Part shown: positions 1 to 13,403 of the stretch, piece by piece
Layout: each line of letters starts with the position of its first letter
Numbering within the stretch: the stretch's first letter is position 1
NCBI RefSeq assembly: GCF_954871325.1
Contig: NC_088775.1
Span: 66,689,561-66,753,560 of the forward strand
Reading direction: 5' to 3'
From: Gordionus sp. m RMFG-2023
Taxonomy: Eukaryota > Nematomorpha > Gordioida > Chordodea > Parachordodidae
Length of the DNA stretch: 64,000 bases
Notes under the pieces: model-generated
Told to the model about the DNA's origin: nothing
The model's database searches: none
Seen by the model: the letters and a program-made list of their open reading frames with translations, nothing else
Position numbers and translations under genes: made by a program

Positions 1-1744
1 ATTTTTATGTCCAAAATGTTTATTAAATTAGCCAAAATTAAGTTTCAATTTTTATATATAATTAGCTTCAATTTATAAGTATCATCATATTTTAAACAAT
101 AAAATTATTTTATATCATTATTAATAAATAAAAATGCATTTCAATATTTCTAAAAACCAATAATTTAGGAAGCCTCTTGAAGTGGTTTGCTTCACCCTGC
201 TATTGGGACTTGTTGAAGATAATTATCACTTTTACAAAAATTAAAATTTAAAAAAATAATTATATTCTTAAGATTTTTTATAAGGCACCTTTATAGAATA
301 TAGATTTCGGTATCCAATCATAGGAGCTGCCAATTTTGTAAAAATTGGTTCGAATAACCCCAGTCTCTCCTATATAGATAAGAGTTTAAAATAAAGATAC
401 CAATTGTTTTGACTATAAAAGAGTCGACTTGAGTTAATCAACTAGAGACTCTGAGTCGGGTGAACTGTCTTTTTAACAACACAATGTCTTATGTTGTTAA
501 ATGGTTGAGCGATGCCGGCAAAACGACTAATATTCAAACCGGTTCATTAGTCATGAATCGGCTGAAGCCCGACCCGTGCGCTATTTTTGAATAAAATATT
601 TTTACCATTTCTCTAAATTGGTATCATATTAAATAACTTCTGAACCGACTTGAACCCAAGCCGAAACCACTAATTGGGTATAATAATTTAAATTAAATAT
701 ATAAAAAAATATTAAACCTTACATCATCTTCATTCTTCTGTTGAGAATCCATTATATTATTAGTATTTTCTAACTCCAAAAATAAGGTCTTTTTTTTATA
801 AAACATTGGGTTCATTAGTTTTAAATATAAAATTAATATAAATTACTTCATCTTCTACTATCTCTTGAGAATCCATCATAGTAATGGCATTACTCGAAGA
901 AGAAGATAAAGATAAACTACTCTATAATTGAATAATTTATTTTAAAAAAGAGATTTATTTTTGGAAATAGAAACGAATAAATTTTTTTAAAATATAAATT
1001 AAAATAAGAATTTTTTTAAAAATAAAAATTTTAAACAAAAACTTACTGATGCCGTCAAGGCGCTATAATCATTGAAATTTAAAATAATAAATATAATATA
1101 AATAATACATTTTAATGAAATAATTTAAAGAACCAAAATCTTGCTAAATTATTGTTACAAATTTTAAATAACATTGGGAGAGAGAAACGTAGGAGGGATT
1201 GGTCATTTATTTTCTAAAATAATAAATTAAATAAATGTACAAAAAAGAATGGTGCTAGGCCTTAATAAATCAATCACCTTACTTTAAAATTTAAATGGTT
1301 AAGTAATTAAAAGGTGTGCTCTCCTCTCATAACCTCATCTACTCTTCTGTTGTGATTTAATCTTGACGTGGATGCTACCTATTTCAAACATTGCATTTAA
1401 AATTTAATAATTGAATTTTCTTTTCTTTTGGGCCACAGGTGAAATCATATTTTTATTCACTTCGATTTATATTCATCCATGCAAATCAAATCTAAGAAGT
1501 TTTTTAATCTCATAAGCTTTTCCTACATATAACATCCACAACAATTATTTGTACTTTGGAAAAATGTTAAAATTTTATGAAGCATATATTTTTTAATGTT
1601 TACCTGATAAATTTTGAATAAAAATTAAAAGTAAAAAATTTTTAACCAGTCCGCTCGTAATTTTTGATATTAATTGGCTAGCTCGCCCAATAAGATAAAG
1701 GGGCGTAGGCTAAAAGTCAGCTCGTTTCAGCAAAAAAGTTGAAA
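1..1744. other. AT-rich stretch without genes; element ends near 420-560
   Basis: No coding frame is convincing. Around 420-500 a block containing GAGTCGACTTGAG ends in TTAACAACAC, the terminus seen on several small elements further on. It is followed at once by TGTTGTTAAATGG, as if two such elements abut tail to head. The rest is AT-rich with small homopolymer runs. Confidence 0.5.
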
Positions 1745-2950
1745 AATAGGCAATTGTTACTTTTCTATGGTACATATTAACTGAAATTTTATTTTAACAT
1801 CTTTACAATATATATTTTTATATATTTGCTTTGAAAAAATTTAAAAAAGTTCACAAATAATGATTATGACAATTGTGACTTTTCTGTAGTATCTTCATTA
1901 AAATTTTAACTTAACATGTTTACAATATATATATTTACCTATTTGCTTTGAAAAAATTCAAAAAAGTTCAAAAATAACGATTATGACAATTGCCACTTTT
2001 CTATGGTACATCTTCACTGAAATTTATTTTAACATCTTTACAATATATATTTTTACCTATTTGCTTTGAAAAAATTTAAAAAAGTTCACAAATAACGATT
2101 ATGACAATTGTGACTTTTCTGTGGTATCTTCACTAAAATTTTAACTTAACATGTTTACAATATATATTTTTACCTATTTACTTGAAAAAAATTCAAAAAA
2201 GTTAAAAAATAACGATTATGACAATTGTCACTTTTCTATGGTACATCTTCACTGAAATTTTATTTTAACATCTTTACAATATATATTTTTACCTATTTAC
2301 TTTAAAAAAATTCAAAAAAGTTAAAAAATAGCGATTATGACAATTGTCACTTTTTTATGGTACATCTTCACTGAAATTTTATTTTAACATCTTTACAATA
2401 TATATTTTTACCTATTTACTTATAAAAAATTCAAAAAAGTTAAAAAATAACGATTATGACAATTGTCACTTTTCTATGGTAAATCTTCACTGAAATTTTA
2501 TTACATATTTGCTTTGAAAAAAGTTCAAAAATAACGATTATGACAATTGTCACTTTTTTATGGTACATCTTCACTGAAATTTTATTTTAACATCTTTACA
2601 ATATATATTTAAGTTAAAAAAGTTAAAAAATAACGATTATGACAATTGTCATTCTTCTATGGTACATCTTCACTGAAATTTTATTTTAACATCGTTACAA
2701 TATATATTTTTACCTATTTGTTTTAAAAAAATTCAAAAAAGTTAAAAAAAATAACGATTATGACAATTATGACAATTGTCACTTTTCTATGGTACATCTT
2801 CACTGAAATTTTATTTTAACATCTTTACAATATATATTTTTACCTATTTACTTGAAAAAAATTCAAAAAAATTAAAAAATAACGATATGACAATTGTTAC
2901 TTTTCTATGGTAAATCTTCACATAAATTTTAACTTAATATGTTTACAATA
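1745..2950. repeat. Satellite, about 118-bp unit, about 11 copies
   Basis: Head-to-tail copies of a unit with the recognisable core GATTATGACAATTGTCACTT, then CATCTTCACTGAAATTTTAT and ACATCTTTACAATATATATT. Copies of the ACAATTGT core start near 1749, 1869, 1988, 2105, 2221, 2340, 2459, 2542, 2642, 2775 and 2890. The unit at about 2480-2545 is shortened. The left copies differ most from the rest, which suggests growth from the middle or right. Confidence 0.92.
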
Positions 2951-2954
2951 TATA

Positions 2955-3235
2955 CTAAAACTAAATAGATCAACTTAGTCGACTAAATTAGTTGTTTTAG
3001 TCGACTATATTAGTCTTTTTAGTCGACTATATTAGTCGTTTTAGTCGACTAAATTAGTAGTTTTAGTCAACTATATTAGCCACTAAATTAATCGCTTTAC
3101 CAAATTAGTCGACCAAATTAGTCAACTAATAGACTAATTTAGTTGCTAAAATTTTTAGTCGAATTTTTCGACTAAAACAATTAGTTAGTCGTCTGTTAGT
3201 CGACTAAATTTAGTCGATTAACACCACTAATTATG
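2955..3235. repeat. TAGTCGAC-rich array ending TTAACACCACTA
   Basis: About ten variants of the motif TTAGTCGACTAAATTAGT lie in both orientations (the motif is nearly palindromic), ending TTAGTCGATTAACACCACTA. The array is probably the subterminal region of a small non-autonomous element. The same motif ends the array at 6865-7425, on the far side of a hAT transposase relic. Confidence 0.7.
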
Positions 3236-3879
3236 ACTAATAAATTGAATTAATTTAAATATTTTCCTTTAATCTTTTTTTTAAAATATAATTGTAGAAT
3301 TGTTAGATTTTAATTTCAATGTTTATAAGGGATATTCAATCATGAAGAAAGAAAGAATGTGAAATTATAATTATTTTTTGTATATGCTATTCATCTGCCC
3401 CCCTCCCCATTTTTTATTAAAAAAGATCTAAACAGCCCTTGACCCCATATAAAATTTAAGAATCCTCTTTCTTTCAATTTTTTAAGCATATAATAAAAAT
3501 GATTCAGTTGGTTACACACCTACAAAAAGTTTTATAATTTAGCAAGGATAAAAATATTGAATTTAAATTATCAAGATTTTTATGATAATATAAAATTATT
3601 ATTTATTAATATTATATATAATTAAAATTCTAGAATAATAATTAATCCACTATTCTCTTTGAAAAATATTACAAAACGCACTAACGTTGTTATATTTTTA
3701 TATATAAAATTAAAAGTAAGAATTGAGGTGTGGGGGGTTACTAATAATTTTTAATTATTTATTTCTTATATTTTATTAATTATTTTTTTTTGCACAATCA
3801 TATTTAAAATTATTTTATATGAAAACATATTTAAAAAAATCATTTTCCATTTTTTTTTATTTCACATCTTTTCATACTA

Positions 3880-5925
3880 AAATGTCGTACCAAGATAGTG
3901 ATGAAGATAACAGCAACCTTCTACTAAATAACATGGACCTTGATTCGGAGGTAGAATTATGTAACAATTTTTTGTAATTATAAATGTGAGTAGAATGACC
4001 TTGCATACAACCAAGATCTTCTGGATGATCAAGATCAAGATATAAATATGAGTCAGATATCAGTAATATATGATTCATCAGTAATACATCGATAGATATT
4101 CTTTTAATACAAAGAGCATGTTTGAATTAAGCCCCAACAAAAATCGCCGAATGTGTAAAATGTGTAATAGATATTGTAGCGTTCAGACTGCAACAAGTAT
4201 TATAACATATAAAAATTATGAGCTATATTAATTTTTATAGCCAATTTAAAAATCACGTTAGAAAAAATCATCCAGATTTAATTGGGAATGGAGAGAGCGA
4301 AGATATACCCAAAAACCTAGTTGGCATTCGTAGATTATTACCTAAGGAAAACGAATGCCTTAACAAATTAATTTTGAAATTTATTATAAAAAACAACATT
4401 CCTTTTATATGGATAGTAAGGAGTTCAGAAATATATTCTCCTTTATATTCAAGCATGAGAAAATCTGGACCAGACAGATTGCTTGTAAATACATTGAAAA
4501 AATGTATAAAATTTCAAAATTACAACTCATAAAAAATTTAAAGAATATTAAAAGTAAATTGGCTATCACAACTGATATGTGGACATCCATTAACTCATCG
4601 TCTTTTTGTGTAATTACATGCCACTATATCGATAAAAAGTGAAAAATGGAAAGTTGTCTTCTAGATTTAATTCAGCTACCATATCCTCATAGTGGTGAGG
4701 AGATATCACAATATTTGTTAGAAACTCTCGATGAATTTGAGATCCAGGACAAGATTATCTCCATCACGTATGATAACGCACTAAACATAGTAAACGCTGC
4801 TGAAAAAAATGATTACACTTTATCATGAAAAATATAAAACAAGCTTATACAGCCACCGATGTTTAGTCCATATTATAAATTTGATAGTTAAAGAGGGGAT
4901 TTCAGCCTTAGATAAAAAACTAAATAAAATAACTAATCTTGTAAAGAAGTTACATTCTTCACCAATACTTTTACAAAAGTACTTGGAGCTCTCAGGAGGA
5001 ACGAGGATTCCTTTAGATGTAGTAACTAGATGGAACTTTAAATATTTAATCATATTTTTTCATAATGTCTTTTACATTCTTCTTTTGATAACCTTTTTGA
5101 GATATAACATTGCCTTGTCTAATAATATATTTAATTTATATAGAATTTAGATGCAATTAAAGAGCTAGGAAAAAATGTATGACAGAGCCTTTCGATATAA
5201 GCGTTAGGGAGGCAAAATCTCTAAAAGAAGTTGAAAATTTTTGCCTTTTTATAAAATAACCTCGAAATATCGTCAGATACCACTACAATTGGAACCGCTG
5301 TTTTATTTATAGTAAAGATAGACAAAATTTTAGGGGAGGCTTCCAAAAATCATCCAGATGATGATATTAAAAATGCGGCAAGTAAAATGCCGATAAAATG
5401 TGGAACGTATAAAAACTATCTGAGCACATTCAGCAATTATGAATCTACCATGTAAGATCCGAAAACTAAAATGAAATATATGCCTCATTTTGTAGCAAAG
5501 CAGGATTATAATGAAAAATTTAAATTATATAAAAACTATGGGTAGCCACACAAAGCAAATGTATATGACTTCTCTCATGATTTGGAAACACAGCCTTATT
5601 CGGTCTGTATGCATCACGAATTGAGAAATAAATTATAAATATTTGGTTATATTAATTTATAATTTTAGAGAAGCTTGTGAATTTCCAGATCTCACAAGAG
5701 ATGAAATAATAGAATATGTCAAAGAACCGGTTGCCCCAGCGTCAACGAATATACTTGATTTGTCGCTGATAGCTAAGGATTACCTATCTCAACAAACGTC
5801 CAGAGTTCCAAGCGAAAGAGCATTCAGCAAGGCCGTTGATTTTTTGACCAAGAAGCAAAACAGGATGTCACCGACAACACTTAAACATTGTATGTGTTTA
5901 AATAATTGGGATGTTTCAATATGAA
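3880..5925 (+). mobile_element. Decayed hAT transposon, transposase relic
   Basis: Fragments of a hAT transposase lie in order on the + strand in several frames. 4218-4532 is the N-terminal part. 4409-4642 contains KSKLAITTDMWTSINSSSF, the region of the first catalytic Asp. 4646-5050 has a CLVHIINLIVKEG block resembling the C-x(2)-H region and a TRWN motif. 5643-5924 is the C-terminal dimerisation domain, with SRVPSERAFSKAVDFLTKKQ and NRMSPTTLKHCMCLNNWDV. At least three frame changes and several stops make it inactive. Clean terminal repeats were not found. The flanking TAGTCGAC arrays may belong to it. Confidence 0.85.
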
Positions 5926-6864
5926 ATCATTATCTATATATATATACATTTGTATCTTATTGATTCTATTATAAATCTTGTTATTTGTATTATACAGTTA
6001 TCAATAAATATTTAAAATATAAATAAATATTGTGTAATTTATATATTATTTTGAAGACATTTAGTAATAATTTATTTAATATAAGATTATATGCCTTTTT
6101 TTATTAGATTTTATCTAAGTTTTCACAAATTTAAAATCAAAGATCAAAAACATTTTAATTTATGTTTCTCTATTTTAATAAATAATTTTTATGTAAAGTT
6201 AAAATAAAGTTTAACAGTGAATGTATTTTAAAATTACCTCAGCTTAGAAAATTCTCAAATATCAAAAATTATGTCTCGCATAATTTTTACGAGAATATTA
6301 AATATAGAATTATCGTTCACATAAATAAGACATTTGAATAACTAAAAAATCTAAGCGAATGAATTTTTTATTAATAATTAAATTTTTATAAATAAAACAA
6401 TAAAATATGTTACATTTTTTTAATATAACTAAAAAAAAATATAAAATAAAATATAAAAATCTTAATTATTTTAAAAGTACCATGAAAACAAATAATATAT
6501 TATTAAAAAGAGAAAAAAGGGAGTGTTTCGAAGAAACAAAAAATAAATTCAAATTATATTAATTATTAAAAAAAAAATTTCAGGCCTGGATAGGAATATA
6601 AAATTAGTGAGCCAGCTAAATTATTTTCGTCATAATAGAGCTCTGGTTCTTCTAAGGCAATATACATCACAATATGAATAGGTTTTAAGCAGTAACACCC
6701 CCCCCCCTCACCCCTTCGCGATTTATAATAAACATCTTGTTGGTATAAAGTGTATCGCTATATTATATTAAATTGCTATAATGTTTGTCACAATTCTGAT
6801 AAAAGCTTTAAAAAAATATATTAAAAATTCTAGACTTTAAATCACGATCTTCCACATTCCCAAT
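5926..6864. other. AT-rich stretch without genes
   Basis: Nothing beyond AT-rich sequence and a C-rich tract near 6697-6716. It may be the 3' non-coding part of the preceding hAT relic. Confidence 0.5.
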
Positions 6865-7425
6865 AATTTATTCGTTCTCTAGTCGACATTAGTATATAAC
6901 TCGTGTTCACGACTCAAGTTGGAAGTCTAAAGTAAAAAATAAAAAAAACAGAACAAATGTTTAATTAATAATAAAATTTCAAATCTTCGTCCTCTGGTCG
7001 ACGACTCAAGTTCATAGAACTATTCGTCCTCTAGTCGACTCAAATATATTATATTTCGTATAACGACTCAAGTTGGAAGTCTAAAGTTAAAAATAAAAAA
7101 ACAAATGTTTTATTAATAATAAATAATCTAAAATCTTCGTCCTTTAGTACTCAAGTTCATAGAACTATTCGTCCACTAGTCGACGACTCAAGTTCATAGA
7201 ACTATTCGTCCTCTAGTCGACGACTCAAGTTGATAGAACTATTCGTCTCTAGTCGACGACTCAAGTTGATAGAACTATTCGTCCTCTAGTCGACTCAAGT
7301 TGATAGACTTGAGTTCACAACTTGAGTCAGTTTTGGGTCGATAATTTTTTCGACCCAAAACTTGACTCCAATTTTCGGCTAAGTCGACTAGACTTAGTCG
7401 ATTAACAACACTAGTCTTTGTGGTG
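6865..7425. repeat. Tandem array with CTAGTCGACGACTCAAGTT, about 37-bp unit
   Basis: Unit: TCGTCCTCTAGTCGACGACT followed by CAAGTTGATAGAACTAT. About five close copies lie in 7130-7310, with two longer, looser units at 6870-7130 that also share TTGGAAGTCTAAAGT. The right end runs through a hairpin (TTTTGGGTCGATAATTTTTT and its complement) into TTAGTCGATTAACAACACTA at 7396-7415. Confidence 0.85.
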
Positions 7426-7887
7426 CCATGCTTGGGTCATTTTTGACTATGTCATTGCCTATACCAAAGACGAATTGAATATGAATAATAATAAATATTA
7501 TTCCTCAAATAATAACCTTTTGTAAATATTTGAAAATATTCGTAAGCATTCAACATTCTTATGGAACTTTTTATTTTCATACTAATCATTTTTTATATTC
7601 GATAAATTTTTTTACTTTTGAAAATATTATAAGGCATTTAATTTTCAAATCAAATCTGTTTGTTTTGTACCTATTAAGAAATTATTTGATTTGTAAAAAT
7701 AATACCAGTATTTTGGATCAAATACCATTTTTTGGTCTAGACACATTTTCATTTATAGTAAACGCGATTCGCCTAAGTCAATGTCTTATTTACAAAAGCA
7801 GGAAAATTAGGTATAATTTATTATGGAGGGATGCAAATTGCTCTTACTATAAAAGAGGTCTAACAGTTAATTGAAGGCGGCTTGATA

Positions 7888-8104
7888 TAGTGTTGTTAAA
7901 CGGCTCTTGAGCCGATTTTTAAAAACGGCTAACTCAGTATTTTATTAGGAAAAATATTATGCAATTAAGATTTTTCTCATAGATGGCACAAAGGTTTGAA
8001 AATCTTTTAACGAAATCTTGAGGCTTAGACAATATTTTTCTGGCTATAATATTGAGTTAGCCGTTTTTAAAAATCGGCTCAAAATAAGCCGTTTAACAAC
8101 ACTA
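7888..8104. mobile_element. MITE with about 50-bp terminal inverted repeats (TAGTGTTGTTAAACGGCT)
   Basis: A 217-bp element beginning TAGTGTTGTTAAACGGCTC and ending in the complement AGCCGTTTAACAACACTA. The inverted arms extend through AGCCGATTTTTAAAAACGGC. It is flanked only by TA, since 8-bp duplications do not match, so the superfamily is not settled. Its core shares TCATAGATGGCACAAAGGTTTG with copies at 30606-30806 and 48170-48360. Confidence 0.85.
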
Positions 8105-8160
8105 GCATTGTGTGAAATATTTTTAAAATTATAATTAAATTATTATATTTCAATATAATC

Positions 8161-8894
8161 CAAGGATGCGAATCCGGCAAAATTTTTGCCCGGGTTTGGT
8201 TCGGGTTCGGTTTAAGGTTAAAAAAATAGGTAGGTTCGGGTTCGATTCAGGCAAATATTTTTGAACCCGGGTTTGGTTTCGGGTTCAGTTCGGGTTTAAG
8301 AATTTTTGAATTGATAAAAAAAATATTCTATATTTAAATCATAATTAAAAAACTAGACATAAATTTGGTATAAAAAATAAATTTTTTATTTTATTTATAG
8401 GCAAATAGTTAAAAATACAAAGCATAGTCATGTATAGATTTAAAAAATTTTATTTAGACGTATTTCTTTATATTAACAATATCCAATATAATAATTTTTA
8501 CTTTGACTTGTTCACTTTCATTTTCCTCTAAATAATAATATTTGAGAATAAGTTAAAAATTAAAAATAAATGGCGTAAATGAATTTAATTGTAAAATTTA
8601 TTAACAATCCAATAGGAATCTGAGAATAAATTTAAAAATGGAGTAAATGAATTAAGTTGTTATAAATTTCTTAACACTTCACTTAAATGGAAATTTGAAA
8701 ATATTATAAAATGCCATGTAAATTATTAACATTTGTATTTACAATTATACAAATATATTATTTAAAGAATACACTGAACCCGGGTTTAAATAAAATTCCC
8801 GGGTTCGGTTCGGGGTTTTGAAAATTTTACAAACGGAGTTAAGGTTCGGTTCGGGTTCAAATTTTTTATTCTCCAGGTTCGGTTTGAACCCCTG
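8161..8894 (-). mobile_element. Non-autonomous hAT element (GGTTCGGGTTCGG family)
   Basis: Begins CAAGGATGCGAATCC and ends GGTTTGAACCCCTG, the same ends as the autonomous copy at 26703-29449 in reverse orientation. It shares the GGTTCGGGTT subterminal arrays and the sequence just downstream of that copy's transposase (AAATACAAAGCATAGTCATG complemented). It looks like an internal-deletion derivative. The target duplication is degraded (ATAATC/GAAATC). Confidence 0.8.
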
Positions 8895-11800
8895 TTGAAA
8901 TCATTTTCATAATATTTAAAACTACCATTAATATAAGTTTCTCATTACCCAAGTATGTAGTGGCCATCAAATTTTGATTCGGACGTTTAAAAATATTGTA
9001 AAATTTATTATCAAAATTAATTTGTTTAGAATGGCTAATAATTTATTTTTGGAGATGCTCAACGTAAAGCAATTTTTTAAACATCGCCCATATTTTTTAA
9101 AATTATCTTTATTTATGGATCAATAATGTTTGGCATTTGTTATTTATTTAATTTCAAGAAATTGGGGAAAATATTCAAAACCAAATAATATTATTTAATT
9201 AGAAATTCAATTTAAACCGAAATTATACGCATAAAACGCAAATGATTTCCATACACCGCTTTGTAGAGTCATGCAAATTAAAAAAATTTTCGCCCTGAGT
9301 CTGGGCCGGTCCGAAAATTTTGTACAAATTTAACGAATTTTTATGAAGTAAAAATTGCTAATTTCTTTGTCCTTATCGCTGATAAATTATCATTTTATTT
9401 TTAAAAAAAAGAGGAAATATTTTTTTTGTTGTTTTTTATTATAAAAGAATCTACGATTGGTATGAATCGACCCGAGCCGGTCTTCGAGCCAACTTGCAGG
9501 ACTCTACTGGATTGTTTGCAGACTAAGCAAATATCAGTTTTATTTCATAGATGTGGAAGGAAATTCAAATATAAAGGATTTTTACTGGTTAAAAGAGGCA
9601 CTGATGAAAATTGAAAAAATTAAAATTTGGAAATTTACAAATGTGATAGGGGTAATAGCTAAATGTCTGCTTATTCGGCTCAATCTTCAGATATCTGTGA
9701 CAATACGTTAGCATTAAGGCGTTTTAATTTATATTAGTTTCTTTCAAATTTGAGCTGCTATCTTTTTAAGAAAAACCCCGAAGTCAAAGTGATATTCGGT
9801 TAAAAACTTGGTTTAGCCGTTTAAAAATTGGCTTAAACGGCTAAAAATATAGTAATTACCCAAATTTAATCAGGACTAATAGGATGGAGTCAACATAAGA
9901 AGGAAAGAGGACGTCAACGAATCTTATGATGACTGCATTATTTAAAAAAAATAAAATGTAGGACTTATTAACACTCACAGGACCCTGCAAAAATTTGTAT
10001 TAAAGATTGATTTTCATAAAATTTTAATAACATTTTGAATTTTTATTTCCCAAAATATTCAAAATAGCAAATTAATGTCAAAATAGCTGTGATAAAAATG
10101 ATCAATTTGAAGTTATTTTAACGGATAAACGCTGGCGACAAGGAAATTTTAGTAAATGATATTGTGCTGAATACTTTAATTTATGAGATGTGATCATATC
10201 TGTTCCCAAATTAGTACTTTTCTAGTTTTTTTTTGCATAAAAGAGGTAGATTAGTGTTTTATATGTGTAGGGTGCCAGATTAGTCAGAGCGGACGCTGAA
10301 TGTTCCTACAAATAAATCTGATTGATTTCAACAATATATAATCATAATAATTATTGCCGAAAGACTTAAGTATGGCTAAAAATGTCTACAGGAAAACGAG
10401 CGTGCCTTATTGATAATAATTTTGAGAGTGTTATATCGATTTCATAATCTTAAAATTGTTTCAGAATATTTAAATTTGAATTCTACAATATTATTAAAAT
10501 TTTTAATAATATTTAAAACTTACAAAGCAAGGTAGAAATGCTGAAAGTGAGATTCAAGTTAGATATAATCGGCAAACATCCAATTCATATATAGATAAGA
10601 TAGCTTGTAAACATCCCCTTCTAAACCAAGATTTTAATAACACTAACAATCTAAAACAAGAATGCCGTATTTTACTCAGCAAGCATAATATACCAGAATT
10701 GGATGCCCTAATCTTTTGAGGAAAAGCGACTAGACTTACGAATTTAGCTAGGAATAGTATGTATACCTGCAACTAACACACCTAATGATATAATCTTTTT
10801 CATCGCTGGATTAATACTCAACGACAAAAAAACCTCTTTATGCCCTACCAATCTCAACAAATAATATTTATTCTACAATATTACTAAATTCGATTTCTAA
10901 TAAGGCTGGGAAAGAAACGATTTAACGCACTTAATTATATTAACAATGTTGAAGTTAAGTGCCTAAATAAATTATAAAAAATGTAATATATTGAATTATA
11001 AATCAAATTAATTTAAAAAATGTAACGCTGTCCCTATTCGTTAGGGGGCGGTTAATTCGGCGTGCCGATGAATGCGATAAATAAATATAAAAAACCGCCG
11101 CTACTAATTGAAACTTCAGCGTTCAGGTATACTTATAATCATATGATTATATATTTTGAATATGTATTGCCAAAATGTAATAATTGTTATTTATCATTTA
11201 TCTCAGCTTTACACTTTCGATGACCGAGACCTCCTGATTGAACATCCTGTGCTTAGGAAATTATAACGTTGGCACTAAAAAGGAATTTGAATCTCAGCCG
11301 ATTAAAGCAAAAATTAATGACAAAAACTGAAACGCGAGTAAGATGCGCAGAATTCGAGAGGATTAGTGGCCCCCAAAAGCCAATGGTACGTTTTGCATGA
11401 AGAATCATAAATTTTTGCTTATTTAAATTATTAATATTATATAAATTTTCTCTTACTTAATTAATAATTTTAATTGTGTGTTTTTCGATATTTTATTTGT
11501 GGGTTTTAGTTTTGTATCTAGTCAAATATTTATTTTTGAGCATTAGATAATAATTCTGGGCATTCAGTATTTATTCTGAGCGTTTAAGGATTCTTTTTTC
11601 TGAGCATTTCAGTTCCAATTCTGACCGATTAAATAGGAGCCTTTATTTTGTATATAATATCCAATTAATTAAGTTTAATTTTAATATATTTAATTCATTT
11701 GCAGGAGATTTTAGAAAATTAAGAGCAAAAAAATTCACTCATAAGTTTTTTATTATGCAAGTAGAAAGCACAACCCTACAAGGTGTTGTGTTACGGATGT

Positions 11801-13178
11801 AAGTAGAATATAACAATAATTTAATACTTTGATTGACTTTTTATTTCAAAGAATAATATGTTTAACCCAAGTTAACTAATCTATAAATCATCATAAAATG
11901 TTTGTGCTATATCAAAGGCACAATAAGAAATTGGATGAATACTGTAGAAGTGAATATAGTTGATAAAAAATTTAAGTCAATATAAAATATGGTGGATTTT
12001 AACAAATTTATTCTTTTCTAAGATTTAGTTGTGATCAAAGATATAACTTCTGGATATAAAATTTGATTTAGGTATTTTAGGATTTATTTATTAAAATTTC
12101 AAGGATATAAAATAAAATTAAATAACTCTGAAAGCATGTATTATAAAGTTAGGAGGCGGGGCAAGGCTTTTAAGTATATTAAAAAATTGCAATATGAGTA
12201 TAACAATTTTTAAGGGAAGTTATAAAGGAGACCATCCCTTTGGGCGCCTATGAATTAATAATAGTTTCAATATAAATGTAAGAAGAATATTGTATTTATA
12301 TTTTTCAGCTACTTAATCGTATTTTTTTCTAAATAGCAAACTAGTATTTTGAGAATTGCAGAGTAGCAGTCATTAAGTTGCAGATTATGGAAATGAAATC
12401 AAAAAATATCTAGATACTAAATTAGTTCTATCATTCGGTGAAGAAAATAAATTAGACTGAAATTTATCCGATATTTTCTAATCATTTTTATTTGCCGGAC
12501 CCGAATAGAAAGTTTTTTACGCCTGGCCTCAGACCAAAAAAAGATTTTGGAAGTCTTTTCTTACATCTTGCTCCTGTTGAATCTTTTTTTTTACTTGAAA
12601 ATTAATATATATTAGAAATTTACAGATAAATCTATGTTAAATAAAACATGAAAAATATTTTAAAAAAAACAAATATTTTTTAAAAAAAGCAAAAAAAATT
12701 AATTCGGGCCAAGAACTTACATTAAATATTTGGAACGAATATTGTGATAGCAATGTGTTTGAGTTTATAAAAAAGAAAGATATGTGTTTTTTTCCTTATG
12801 GATTTGGAAACCGTTTTGAAAAGATTCATAACTGCTTGCCCAAATAAGCAGGGATGATGTAGCTATGATGGGGATAAAGTGCAGATAACAATATTTTTGA
12901 AATTTTAATGATTCAGCCCTGAGAAGAGGGTCATGTACATTATAATAAGGGGTAAGGGGGTATATTCAAGTAAAATCCCAAACCAAGGGCTGGCCAGTTA
13001 CAAAGGGAACTATAGTTTAGGCGTCAAGGCGTTTTTTATCTTTGCTGAACGTGGGTTCAAACATAAGGGAGATTTGCCTTATTGAGAAATGTGGCAATCA
13101 GTGTGTTAATTTTGTGTGTGGATTAATGATATGAATTTACAATGGGGCGCTTGACGTCCAAAACAGACTGCAACCTGA
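8895..13178. other. AT-rich region without recognisable genes
   Basis: No frame resembles a known protein. A 62-codon frame at 9426-9614 and a G+C-richer patch at 11210-11400 have no recognisable content. A GGTTTAGCCGTTTAAAAATTG block with its complement at 9806-9847 suggests another small element end. Confidence 0.4.
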
Positions 13179-13403
13179 TTACATTTGTTGCGTGTATTGG
13201 TTTAAAAATGGTATGCCCAGGCGCAAACTGATTGCATAACATGAGTCGTTATCTATTAGTTGATTGTTTAAACTACTGTGGTAGGAATCAAGCCAATCAT
13301 GGCCTGAATTGCTAAAATTAAGCGTCCCAAGGAGTGACTTGTATTGTTGATCATCGCTCAAGTTTAGGTAAGCGAAGGAACGAGATACTAATCTTATATA
13401 CAT
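13179..13403 (-). pseudogene. Retroelement-like relic, 'RLG' motif region
   Basis: A minus-strand frame with HDWLDSYHSSLNNQLIDNDS and then AISLRLGIPFL. A tryptophan-leucine segment followed by a conserved LRLG(x)P occurs downstream of reverse transcriptases in many animal retroelement proteins; that resemblance is from memory and weak. The frame is 74 codons and its surroundings are closed by stops. Confidence 0.35.

Noticed and set aside
1745-2950. CRISPR array
   Set aside because: The repeat is a continuous 118-bp tandem satellite without unique spacers, in an animal-type genome.
7880-8112. hAT assignment of the 7888-8104 MITE by 8-bp duplication
   Set aside because: The flanking octamers GCTTGATA and GCATTGTG do not match well; only a TA is shared, so the superfamily was left open.
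9426-9614. 62-codon + strand frame
   Set aside because: No recognisable motif, no splice context and a location in AT-rich sequence; probably a chance open frame.
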